Source: Clostridia bacterium (GTDB lineage: Bacteria > Bacillota > Clostridia > Oscillospirales > Acutalibacteraceae). From it: a stretch of DNA of 10,784 nt. Positions 1 through 5,683 of the stretch are shown here, one piece after another; the stretch's first letter is position 1; each line of letters starts with the position of its first letter. The position numbers were made by a program, and so were the translations under genes. The notes below the pieces were generated by a model. It saw only the letters and a list, made by a program, of their open reading frames with translations, ran no database searches and was not told the origin of the DNA. The stretch is from positions 1 to 10,784 of the forward strand of contig CAAFXD010000075.1 of assembly GCA_900766945.1 (NCBI GenBank), read 5' to 3'.

Positions 1-1
1 G

Positions 2-1330
2 GCGAACGGTACGGGTGAAAAAATCGAACTCGAAACCGCCGAGGACGAAACCGCCGAAGCCGCCTTTATCGTGGATAAAATCTTGACCTCTGTTGCCAAA
101 GGCCGTCATTTCGGCGACCACGCGGTACTTTACCGTATGAATGCCATGTCAGGACCTATCGAGCGTGCACTCGTCAAAAACGCCGTGCCGTACCGCATCA
201 TCGGCGGGCACAAATTCTATGACCGTATGGAAATCAAAGACGCACTTGCGTATTTGTCCGTAGTCAACAATCCGTCGGACAAAATCCGCTTACAGCGCAT
301 CATCAACACCCCGAAGCGCGGCATCGGTGACACCACCGTACAGCGCGCCAACGAAATTGCCGATTTATTGGGCGTTTCTCTGTTTGAGGTGTTCAAAACC
401 GCCGACGAATACGAGGTCTTAAAGCGTTCCGCCGCAAAACTCAAAGAATTTGCCGCGATGATTGAAAATATCGCCGCTTTTGCGGAGGACGCACCGCTTG
501 CTGACACGCTCAACCGCATTTTGGACGAAACCGCATATGTGCAATCTCTGCACGCCGAGCCCGAAAAATTCGAGGACCGCGTGCAAAACTTAAACGAGCT
601 TTCCGCAACCCTCGTCCGCTTTTCCGAGGAAAACCCCGAGGGCACTTTGAACGAGTATTTGGAAGAGGTTGCGCTTCTTACCGATATTGACAACTACAAC
701 GCCGAGGCGGACACCGTTGTCCTGATGACGCTCCACTCCGCAAAAGGTTTGGAATTCCCCGTGGTGTTCATTCCCGGTATGGAGGAGGGCGTGTTCCCGG
801 GTATTCAAAGTATGTATGTCGAGTCTGAGGTCGAGGAAGAACGCAGGCTTGCGTATGTCGGCATTACGCGCGCCAAAGAAAAACTTTATTTGACCCACGC
901 AAAAAGCCGTATGATTTACGGCTCGACCAATTACTATCGCCCGTCGCGTTTTGTGGCGGAAATCCCCGAAAAACTGTTGGAGATTCACCGTTCGGTCGGT
1001 TTCCGCGAGCGCACGGGATTTACAGGCAGTGCATACGGCAACCCGAAATCCGCACCGTCCGGCACTTATACGGGCGTTTCCAAAAGTGCCGCAACGACCG
1101 GCGGCAGTACCGTCAACCGCGGCTTTACAAAACCCGTCGGAAACGGTGCGAAAAATACCGCAGAATTGCCGCAGTTTCAATCGGGCGACACCGTCGAGCA
1201 TAAGGCGTTCGGTACGGGCGTGATTTCCACCGTCCGGCCTATGGGCAACGATATGCTGTTGGAGGTCGTGTTCCAAAAAGCGGGCACCAAAAAACTCATG
1301 GCGCGTATGGCGAATTTGAAGAAGCTGTAA
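2..1330 (+). CDS. pcrA: ATP-dependent DNA helicase PcrA/UvrD, C-terminal part (5' end outside window)
   Basis: The reading frame is open from base 2 to a TAA at 1328-1330, giving about 442 residues, roughly the last 60% of a usual PcrA of 720-750 residues. Superfamily 1A helicase motifs appear in order. The frame begins with NGTGEKI, a typical PcrA segment. Motif IV follows (AVLYRMNAMSGPIERAL), then YRIIGGHKFYDRMEIKD. Motif V is LMTLHSAKGLEFPVVFIPGMEE (here the core TLHSAKGLEF, about 728-757), and motif VI is EEERRLAYVGITRAKEKL (about 830-885). A Gly/Ser/Thr/Ala-rich linker (about 1016-1175) leads to a Tudor-like tail with GDTVEHKAFGTGVI (about 1184-1327), which in PcrA contacts RNA polymerase. 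Family role: 3'-to-5' unwinding in nucleotide excision repair, replication restart and transcription-repair conflicts, in the cytoplasm. Walker A and the start codon lie upstream and cannot be checked. The GTG at 71 is an internal valine codon, not a start. No clear terminator directly follows the stop. Confidence 0.95.
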   Translation, partial: ANGTGEKIELETAEDETAEAAFIVDKILTSVAKGRHFGDHAVLYRMNAMSGPIERALVKNAVPYRIIGGHKFYDRMEIKDALAYLSVVNNPSDKIRLQRIINTPKRGIGDTTVQRANEIADLLGVSLFEVFKTADEYEVLKRSAAKLKEFAAMIENIAAFAEDAPLADTLNRILDETAYVQSLHAEPEKFEDRVQNLNELSATLVRFSEENPEGTLNEYLEEVALLTDIDNYNAEADTVVLMTLHSAKGLEFPVVFIPGMEEGVFPGIQSMYVESEVEEERRLAYVGITRAKEKLYLTHAKSRMIYGSTNYYRPSRFVAEIPEKLLEIHRSVGFRERTGFTGSAYGNPKSAPSGTYTGVSKSAATTGGSTVNRGFTKPVGNGAKNTAELPQFQSGDTVEHKAFGTGVISTVRPMGNDMLLEVVFQKAGTKKLMARMANLKKL

Positions 1331-1388
1331 AAAATATGCACGCGAAAGTCCGTGTTCGAGTAGGGCGGCGCTTGCTCCCGCCGTGGGC

Positions 1389-1665
1389 TAAGGTGAGGGG
1401 AGTCGAACCCGATATGGTTTAAAACGGTATATTTTCGCCTGAACTGCGTTAAAAATCTTGCCATACGGCAGTATGGCAAGATTTTGTGCCTTGTTCACAC
1501 AAAAATCTCCTCGTTTTAAACTGCTCTGCACCGAAAACAACGAGAGTACGGATGGATTTTTGCTTTTGAGACGGCAGTCGGGCTAACGCCCGACAACGGT
1601 GAAAAAGTGAAAATACGCCGTACTATCAAATTTACGGCATATTGTGTTCGATTCCCCTCACCTTA
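1389..1665. repeat. MITE-like element with 28-bp terminal inverted repeats and TA at both ends
   Basis: Bases 1389-1416 and the reverse complement of 1638-1665 agree at 25 of 28 positions; both begin TAAGGTGAGGGGA and continue TCGAAC. A weaker similarity continues inward (CGGTATATTTTC near 1425-1436 against the complement of 1607-1618). The outermost TA at each end could be a target-site duplication, as made by IS630/Tc1-mariner-type transposases. No transposase is encoded, and 277 bp suits a non-autonomous element. Inside are a perfect 15-bp hairpin (1452-1466/1471-1485), a 7-bp hairpin with loop TAAC (1577-1583/1588-1594), and a 10-bp inverted pair GTTTAAAACG/CGTTTTAAAC (1417-1426 and 1512-1521). 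The alternative is a structured RNA or a long 3' UTR structure of pcrA. The inverted repeats are seen directly; the mobile origin is an inference. Confidence 0.5.
1452..1485. other. Perfect 15-bp stem-loop inside the inverted-repeat element
   Basis: AAAATCTTGCCATAC (1452-1466) and GTATGGCAAGATTTT (1471-1485) are exact reverse complements around the loop GGCA. The A-rich left arm and T-rich right arm would let it work as a weak transcription terminator in either direction, including for pcrA, about 120 bases after its stop. The T run is only four bases long and part of the stem, so termination is uncertain. It may instead be the structural core of the surrounding element. Confidence 0.5.
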
Positions 1666-1670
1666 CCCTT

Positions 1671-1835
1671 ACGAATCGTAGGGAACGGTCTTGACCGTTC
1701 CGGCAAACCTCCCCACTTGTTGGGGAGGTGGCGCGCGCAAAGCGCGTGACGGAGGGGCAAAACACATCAAATTTCACGAGTGGGCGCGCAAGCGCCCCTA
1801 CCAATCGTAGGGAACGACCTTTGTGTCGTTCCGAA
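1671..1835. repeat. Cluster of GC-rich palindromic intergenic repeats
   Basis: At least four hairpins follow one another. GGAACGGTC/GACCGTTCC (1682-1690/1693-1701) has a 2-base loop. CCTCCCCA/TGGGGAGG is at 1708-1715/1721-1728. GGGCGC/GCGCCC (1782-1787/1792-1797) has the loop GCAA. GGAACGAC/GTCGTTCC is at 1811-1818/1825-1832. A GCGCG-rich pair near 1732-1747 may add another. A 14-base direct repeat, AATCGTAGGGAACG, starts the first and last units (1674-1687 and 1803-1816); the hairpin bases after it differ but remain self-complementary. The middle unit (CCTCCCC...GGGGAGGTGGCGCG...GTGACGGAGGGG) resembles REP-like repeats I recall from gut Clostridia genomes, unverified here. No protein is supported in this stretch. 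Confidence 0.6.
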
Positions 1836-1855
1836 AAAATCAGATGATAAAAAAG

Positions 1856-1891
1856 AACAGCAGGATTGCATTTCCCGTCAATCCTGCTGTT
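1856..1891. terminator. Bidirectional rho-independent terminator between pcrA region and rodA
   Basis: A perfect 13-bp stem, AACAGCAGGATTG (1856-1868) with CAATCCTGCTGTT (1879-1891), encloses a 10-base loop. On the minus strand the stem is followed by C and six Ts (complement of 1849-1854), ending rodA about 30 bases after its stop. On the plus strand it is followed by TTTTCTATTCTTATTT, so it can also stop any transcript coming from pcrA or the repeats. Confidence 0.88.
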
Positions 1892-1919
1892 TTTCTATTC
1901 TTATTTCAATTAAAATCCG

Positions 1920-3089
1920 TTAATCCTTTTTCAACGAATCATACACGCGGATATTGACCGCTTCCTGTTCGCAGTTATGGCGGTAAATGCTTAATACAAG
2001 CCCAATCCCGAGGTATACACCGAGGTTCGACGACCCACCCGCCGAGAAAAAGGGGAGTGTAATACCGATAACCGGCAGCAGCATCAAGCACATACCGACG
2101 TTGATCACCGTCTGCCCCATAATCATCGCCGCCATACCGCTGCAAATGAGGTTTGTCGAGCGCTCGCGCGACTTCCTGCCAATCATCAAAATCCGAATGG
2201 AAATGAAGCACAAAAGCCCGAGCGCCGCAATACAGCCCAAAAAGCCCAGTTCCTCACCGACCGCGGTAAAAATCATATCGTTTTGGCTTTCCGGCACAGC
2301 GCCCGCCTGCGTGTATGCACCGTGAAATAGGCCTTGCCCCGAAAAGCCGCCCGCCCCGATGGCGGTTATGCCGCGCTCCTGCTGATAAATAATGCTCGGG
2401 TACAGTTCCGGGTGAATCAGCGCCAAAAATCGCTCCTTTTGAATGGAAGAAAAGACATAAGTCCACACAAGCGGTGCGGCGGCGCCGACCAACGCCGCGC
2501 CACCGAGAAAATATCCCCAATGTACGCCGCCTGCAAACAGCATGACTGCGGCAATGACCAAGAATACGAGCGCCGAGCCCATATCGCCCGTTTTCATCAC
2601 CAAAAAGGTCGGAATCATCGCGTGTATACCAAGCTGTAAAATGCTCAGGGGTTTATTGATTTTATCCCGCAGACGCTCCAAATGTACGCCGAAGGTGATA
2701 ATAAATCCGATTTTGACAAATTCTGACGGCTGAATACTGAATACACCGAAATCAAGCCATGTGTGCACATCGGGGCGTGCCTGCGGCCCCGTGCCAAATG
2801 GAAACAGCAACACAAGCGACCCAATACAAACTGCGCCGATAATCAGCCAAAACCGCGTAAAAACCTCATAATTAAAATAGGAAATCAGCAAACAAAGCCC
2901 AATCCCCAAAACCACGGCGATGAGCATAATCAAAAAATCTCTTGTAAACCACTGCCCCTCTAACAGGCTGTGGCGTGTGGCGCTGTATACCATTAACAGC
3001 CCGAAAACAGAGGTGACAATACTGCTAATCAGTAGCCACATATCTGTTTCGCGCAAAAACAGCTTTACGGAATTCCAAAATTTTCTCAT
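1920..3089 (-). CDS. rodA: SEDS-family peptidoglycan glycosyltransferase RodA
   Basis: 389 residues, with about ten hydrophobic segments spread along the protein. SEDS signatures are clear: TWLDFGVFSIQPSEFVKI (residues 110-127), GDMGSALV (168-175), VPESQNDMIFTAVGEELGFLG (265-285) and INVGMCLMLLPVIGITLPFFSAGGSS (core 337-354). The aspartate of ESQND (Asp271) matches the essential Asp of RodA. Family role: polymerises lipid II into glycan strands with a class B penicillin-binding protein during cell elongation, in the membrane. The PVIGITLPFFS and SQNDMIF motifs and the short C-terminus favour RodA over FtsW, but SEDS paralogues are hard to separate without a tree. The ATG at 3089 has GAGGT six bases upstream. 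The gene stands alone, transcribed away from tsaE, with its own promoter and terminator. Its last motif reads SAGGSS where SYGGSS is common; I take this as lineage variation. Confidence 0.92.
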   Translation of the reverse strand: MRKFWNSVKLFLRETDMWLLISSIVTSVFGLLMVYSATRHSLLEGQWFTRDFLIMLIAVVLGIGLCLLISYFNYEVFTRFWLIIGAVCIGSLVLLFPFGTGPQARPDVHTWLDFGVFSIQPSEFVKIGFIITFGVHLERLRDKINKPLSILQLGIHAMIPTFLVMKTGDMGSALVFLVIAAVMLFAGGVHWGYFLGGAALVGAAAPLVWTYVFSSIQKERFLALIHPELYPSIIYQQERGITAIGAGGFSGQGLFHGAYTQAGAVPESQNDMIFTAVGEELGFLGCIAALGLLCFISIRILMIGRKSRERSTNLICSGMAAMIMGQTVINVGMCLMLLPVIGITLPFFSAGGSSNLGVYLGIGLVLSIYRHNCEQEAVNIRVYDSLKKD

Positions 3090-3116
3090 AATCGTACCTC
3101 ACGAGTGCTTGTCTAT

Positions 3117-3145
3117 ATTATAGTGTGATTGTACTGCAAATTCAA
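3117..3145 (-). promoter_or_regulatory. Sigma-A-like promoter of rodA
   Basis: Read on the minus strand: -35 TTGAAT (3145-3140), a 17-base spacer, and -10 TATAAT (3122-3117). Transcription would start near 3110, leaving a 20-base leader that contains the GAGGT ribosome binding site before the ATG at 3089. Spacing and hexamers are close to consensus. Confidence 0.8.
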
Positions 3146-3155
3146 GTAAAAAGTA

Positions 3156-3184
3156 TTTACGAAACTGTAAAACCGTGTTACAAT
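3156..3184 (+). promoter_or_regulatory. Possible promoter of the tsaE-tsaB-rpiB operon
   Basis: TTTACG (3156-3161), 17 bases, then TACAAT (3179-3184). The hexamers are acceptable, but the predicted start point (about 3190-3192) would fall on the AGGTG ribosome binding site of tsaE (3190-3194), leaving almost no leader. A promoter further upstream within 3100-3155 remains possible. It diverges from the rodA promoter in the same 110-base gap. Confidence 0.4.
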
Positions 3185-3199
3185 ATTGTAGGTGATTCA

Positions 3200-3631
3200 A
3201 TGCAAAAATTTGTATCCGAGAGTTACGAGGAAACCGTCGCGCTCGGCGAGCGGCTCGGCAAAACGCTCAAAGGCGGCGAGGTGCTTGCGATGTTCGGCGG
3301 TATGGGTATGGGCAAAACCGCCTTTACCACGGGCGTGGCAAGGGGGATGGGGCTTTCCTGCGAAGTGAGCAGTCCGACCTTTGCGATTGTCAATGTCTAC
3401 GGCGAAAACAGCGAACTTTGCCACTTTGATATGTACCGTGTATCCACTTGGGCGGATTTGGATTCCACCGGTTATTTTGATTACATGGAGCAGGGCGCGG
3501 TGCTGTGCGTGGAGTGGAGCGAGAATATTGAAAACGTGTTACCCGAAACTGCCGTGCGCATCTGTTTTGAAAAAGGAGACGCGGAAAATACCCGCGTGAT
3601 TACCATAGATGGAAACGAGGCGATTTTGTGA
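3200..3631 (+). CDS. tsaE: tRNA t6A biosynthesis ATPase TsaE
   Basis: 143 residues from the ATG at 3200, which has AGGTG five bases before it; the usual family length is 140-155. The frame is open further upstream (to 3125), but that would overrun the likely promoter and lacks a ribosome binding site. Walker A is GGMGMGKT (residues 33-40). Other family motifs are SSPTF (57-61), HFDMYR (75-80) and CVEWSEN (103-109). Family role: the P-loop ATPase that works with TsaB and TsaD to transfer threonylcarbamoyl onto A37 of ANN-decoding tRNAs, in the cytoplasm. Its stop overlaps the GTG start of tsaB by four bases (GTGA), indicating coupled translation. The usual Ala of Walker A (GAGKT) is Met here (GMGKT), a mild variation. 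Confidence 0.95.
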   Translation: MQKFVSESYEETVALGERLGKTLKGGEVLAMFGGMGMGKTAFTTGVARGMGLSCEVSSPTFAIVNVYGENSELCHFDMYRVSTWADLDSTGYFDYMEQGAVLCVEWSENIENVLPETAVRICFEKGDAENTRVITIDGNEAIL

Positions 3632-4326
3632 GAATATTTGCGTTGGACTGTGCCTCGGGCGCGGCGAGCGTCGCGCTTTTAGAGGGGGACAGGCTCTTAG
3701 GCGAAACCTTTTCCGATGTCGCCTTAACCCACAGCCAAACACTTTTGCCGATGGCAGAAGCGCTGTTTCAACATACAAAAACCGCGCCGAACGGGGTGGA
3801 TTTGTTTGCGGTTTCCGCAGGTCCCGGTTCGTTTACGGGCGTGCGTATCGGTATTGCCGCCGTGAAAGGGCTTGCCGATGCCGTAGGAAAGCCCTGCATG
3901 GCGGTTTCCGCGTTGGAAGCGGCGGCGTATCCGTTTAAAAGTTTTGACGGCATCGTTTGTGCGGCGATGGACGCGCGCTGTAATCAGGTCTATACGGCGC
4001 TGTTTCAAAACGGTACACGCATTTTAGAGGATTCCGCTATGCTGATAACGGAACTCGGCGAACTGTTAAAAACACACAAAAAGCCCGTCCTGTTTTGTGC
4101 GGACGGCGCAAAAAAAGCATATGATTTTCTAAGTGCAGAGGGGGATTTCCCTTGCACGCTCGCCCCCGCACAGTTGCGCAGTGCGCGTGCGTCCTCCGTG
4201 GCATATCTTGCCGAAGCGCGTATACAAAACGGCGAACAGCCGACAGAAGCATCTGCAATCTTGCCCGTCTATCTGCGCTTGCCGCAGGCACAGCGGGAAT
4301 TGAATAACAAAAATAAATTGAAATAA
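3628..4326 (+). CDS. tsaB: tRNA t6A biosynthesis protein TsaB
   Basis: 232 residues starting with GTG inside the tsaE stop overlap. Signatures of this ASKHA-fold protein: an N-terminal ALDCASGAASVAL stretch (residues 5-17), THSQTLLPM (34-42), the hallmark SAGPGSFTGVRIGIAAVKGL (core 63-81), MDARCNQVYTALF (114-126) and a C-terminal PVYLRLPQAQRE (213-224). Family role: a non-catalytic partner that binds TsaD and TsaE in threonylcarbamoyl-AMP-dependent tRNA modification. TsaD is not in this window; rimI and tsaD, which often follow in Firmicutes, are replaced by rpiB. rpiB begins 12 bases after the stop, so co-transcription is likely. Confidence 0.95.
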   Translation: MRIFALDCASGAASVALLEGDRLLGETFSDVALTHSQTLLPMAEALFQHTKTAPNGVDLFAVSAGPGSFTGVRIGIAAVKGLADAVGKPCMAVSALEAAAYPFKSFDGIVCAAMDARCNQVYTALFQNGTRILEDSAMLITELGELLKTHKKPVLFCADGAKKAYDFLSAEGDFPCTLAPAQLRSARASSVAYLAEARIQNGEQPTEASAILPVYLRLPQAQRELNNKNKLK

Positions 4327-4338
4327 GGAGTAAAAACT

Positions 4339-4788
4339 ATGATTTATCTCGGCGCGGACCACGGCGGTTACGAACTGAAAGAAGCCATTAAAGCCCATTT
4401 GGAGGCGCAGGGGATTGCGTACACCGATTGCGGCACACATTCCGCAGAATCGGTGGATTATGCGCCCATTGCAAAAGCCACTTGTGAACAACTGCTTGCG
4501 GACAGCGACAAATCTTCCCTTGCTGTGCTGTGTTGCGGCACGGGTATCGGCATTTCCATGGCGGCAAATAAGGTCAAAGGCATTCGCGCGGCGTGCTGTT
4601 CGGATTATTTCAGCGCGAAATATACAAGACTCCACAACAATGCCAACGCGCTTTGCATGGGCGGCAGAGTTGTCGGTGCGGGGCTCGCCTGTGAATTGGT
4701 CGATGTATTTTTAAATACCGAATTTGAGGGCGGCAGACATCAGCGCCGCATCGACCAAATTACCGCGATTGAAGAGGGAGCCTTATAA
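4339..4788 (+). CDS. rpiB: Ribose-5-phosphate isomerase B (RpiB/LacAB family)
   Basis: 149 residues; AAGGAG lies seven bases before the ATG. Motifs: GADHGGYELK (residues 5-14), the catalytic cysteine in LCCGTGIGISMAANK (Cys66, GTGIG 67-71), RLHNNANALCMGGR (97-110) and EGGRHQRRIDQI (130-141). The last two carry the His, Asn and Arg residues that open and hold the sugar phosphate. Reaction: interconverts ribose 5-phosphate and ribulose 5-phosphate in the non-oxidative pentose phosphate pathway. The length and His/Asn pattern fit RpiB better than LacA or LacB, although allose- or galactose-6-phosphate isomerase cannot be excluded. Its product feeds PRPP, the co-substrate of the following upp; rpiB close to upp is a familiar Firmicutes arrangement (seen in Bacillus subtilis). 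Confidence 0.94.
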   Translation: MIYLGADHGGYELKEAIKAHLEAQGIAYTDCGTHSAESVDYAPIAKATCEQLLADSDKSSLAVLCCGTGIGISMAANKVKGIRAACCSDYFSAKYTRLHNNANALCMGGRVVGAGLACELVDVFLNTEFEGGRHQRRIDQITAIEEGAL

Positions 4789-4825
4789 TTTCGTACAAAC
4801 CCTCTTAAAACTGCCGATAAAAATC

Positions 4826-4854
4826 TTGTATTTTTCGGGCGGCTGTTATATAAT
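4826..4854 (+). promoter_or_regulatory. Distal candidate promoter (P1) of upp
   Basis: TTGTAT (4826-4831), a 17-base spacer, and a consensus TATAAT (4849-4854). The predicted start near 4861 would begin the transcript right at the 5' stem-loop at 4862-4897 and give a leader of about 125 bases before upp. Confidence 0.6.
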
Positions 4855-4861
4855 AACCTCA

Positions 4862-4897
4862 CGCACCTCTAAAAAAGCAAAGCTTTTAAGAGTTGCG
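4862..4897 (+). promoter_or_regulatory. Leader stem-loop upstream of upp
   Basis: CGCA (4862-4865) pairs with TGCG (4894-4897), CTCT (4867-4870) with AGAG (4889-4892), and AAAA+GC (4872-4878, one bulged A) with GCTTTT (4882-4887), with mismatches at two positions and an AAA loop. No U run follows, so it is not an intrinsic terminator. Its position at the extreme 5' end of the P1 transcript suggests mRNA stabilisation or regulation; I recognise no known riboswitch or PyrR site. Confidence 0.4.
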
Positions 4898-4943
4898 GAG
4901 AACATTGTATCATACCCGCTTCACACTTGCGCGTTCGCGGAGA

Positions 4944-4952
4944 TGGTATAAT
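4944..4952 (+). promoter_or_regulatory. Proximal candidate promoter (P2) of upp, extended -10
   Basis: TGGTATAAT is an extended -10 with consensus hexamer TATAAT at 4947-4952, 33 bases before the upp ATG. No good -35 lies 16-18 bases upstream (the 17-base position reads CACTTG), which extended -10 promoters tolerate. The start point near 4959 would leave a leader of about 27 bases containing GGGAGG. Confidence 0.55.
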
Positions 4953-4985
4953 AAAGTAGAAAAAACATTTATTCGGGAGGATATT

Positions 4986-5615
4986 ATGGGAAAGGTCGTT
5001 ATTACCAACCATCCGCTGATTCAACACAAGCTCACGCTCTTGCGTGACAAAAACACAGGCTCTAAGGAGTTTCGCGCATTGGTGCAGGAAATTGCCATGC
5101 TAATGTGCTACGAAGCCACGCGCGATTTGCCGTTGCAAGAGGTCGAAATCGAAACACCCGTTGCCATGGCAAAAACCAAAGTGATTTCCGGTAAAACCTT
5201 GGCGTTCGTGCCGATTTTGCGTGCAGGCACAGGGATGCTGGAAGGTGTTTTGGCGCTCGTGCCGTCGGCAAAGGTCGGCCATATCGGTATGTACCGCGAC
5301 CCCGAAACCGTGAAACCCGTTCCGTATTACTGCAAATTACCGTCGGATATTTCCCAGCGCGAGGTGATTGTGCTTGACCCGATGCTCGCCACGGGCGGCT
5401 CGGCGATTGACGCCATTTCGCAGATTAAAACCTACAATCCGAAGTCCATTAAATTTATGGGCATTATTGCCGCGCCCGAGGGGCTCGAAGCGCTGACAAC
5501 CGCGCATCCGGATGTCGATGTGTACTGTGCGGCGCTCGACGAAAAACTCAATGAGCACAGCTATATTGTGCCCGGCCTCGGCGACGCAGGCGACCGTATT
5601 TTCGGCACAAAATAA
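4986..5615 (+). CDS. upp: Uracil phosphoribosyltransferase
   Basis: 209 residues from the ATG at 4986, the usual family length; GGGAGG lies six bases before it. Upstream in-frame codons back to 4893 are open but lack a ribosome binding site and would cross the P2 promoter. Reaction: uracil + PRPP gives UMP + diphosphate, the main uracil salvage step. Visible motifs: NHPLIQHKL (8-16), EIETPVA (54-60), VPILRAGTGML (75-85), the PRPP-binding loop VIVLDPMLATGGSAIDAI (127-144) and the uracil-binding tail YIVPGLGDAGDRIFGTK (193-209). The residue before the tail Tyr is Ser rather than the more usual Gly, a minor change. A strong terminator follows 11 bases after the stop. Confidence 0.96.
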   Translation: MGKVVITNHPLIQHKLTLLRDKNTGSKEFRALVQEIAMLMCYEATRDLPLQEVEIETPVAMAKTKVISGKTLAFVPILRAGTGMLEGVLALVPSAKVGHIGMYRDPETVKPVPYYCKLPSDISQREVIVLDPMLATGGSAIDAISQIKTYNPKSIKFMGIIAAPEGLEALTTAHPDVDVYCAALDEKLNEHSYIVPGLGDAGDRIFGTK

Positions 5616-5626
5616 GAATACCGATA

Positions 5627-5656
5627 AAAGGGCGGTGCGCAAAACCGCCCTTTTTT
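5627..5656 (+). terminator. Rho-independent terminator of upp
   Basis: AAAGGGCGGT (5627-5636) pairs perfectly with ACCGCCCTTT (5644-5653) around a 7-base loop, and the T run extends to 5656. It ends the tsaE-upp block. Only 27 bases separate it from the next start codon, so the glycosidase gene must rely on readthrough or on a promoter overlapping the upp end or the terminator. Confidence 0.88.
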
Positions 5657-5683
5657 CCTATTTCGGACAGGGAGAAGAGGAAA

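Noticed and set aside
590..1276. 228-residue open frame on the minus strand within pcrA
   Set aside because: It lies opposite a well-supported helicase gene with conserved motifs, its product is rich in Arg and His as expected for an antisense frame, and it has no family motifs.
1177..1479. 100-residue minus-strand frame running from the pcrA end into the inverted-repeat element
   Set aside because: It uses the hairpin sequence as codons, overlaps pcrA antisense and has no supporting motif or ribosome binding site.
1646..1665. tRNA or tmRNA 3' end: GTTCGATTCCCCTCACC and its inverted copy at 1389-1408 look like a T-loop and acceptor strand
   Set aside because: The bases before GTTCGA do not pair with CCCCT to form a T-stem, no anticodon arm is present, and the only acceptor-like match (GGTGA at 1598-1602) is short. 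The likeness may hint at origin but does not support a tRNA gene.
1671..1835. CRISPR-like array
   Set aside because: Repeat units are neither identical nor regularly spaced, there are no unique spacers of constant length, and no cas gene is nearby.
4893..4985. N-terminal extension of upp
   Set aside because: The extension has no ribosome binding site, crosses a promoter-like TATAAT, and the protein from 4986 already has the full family length.
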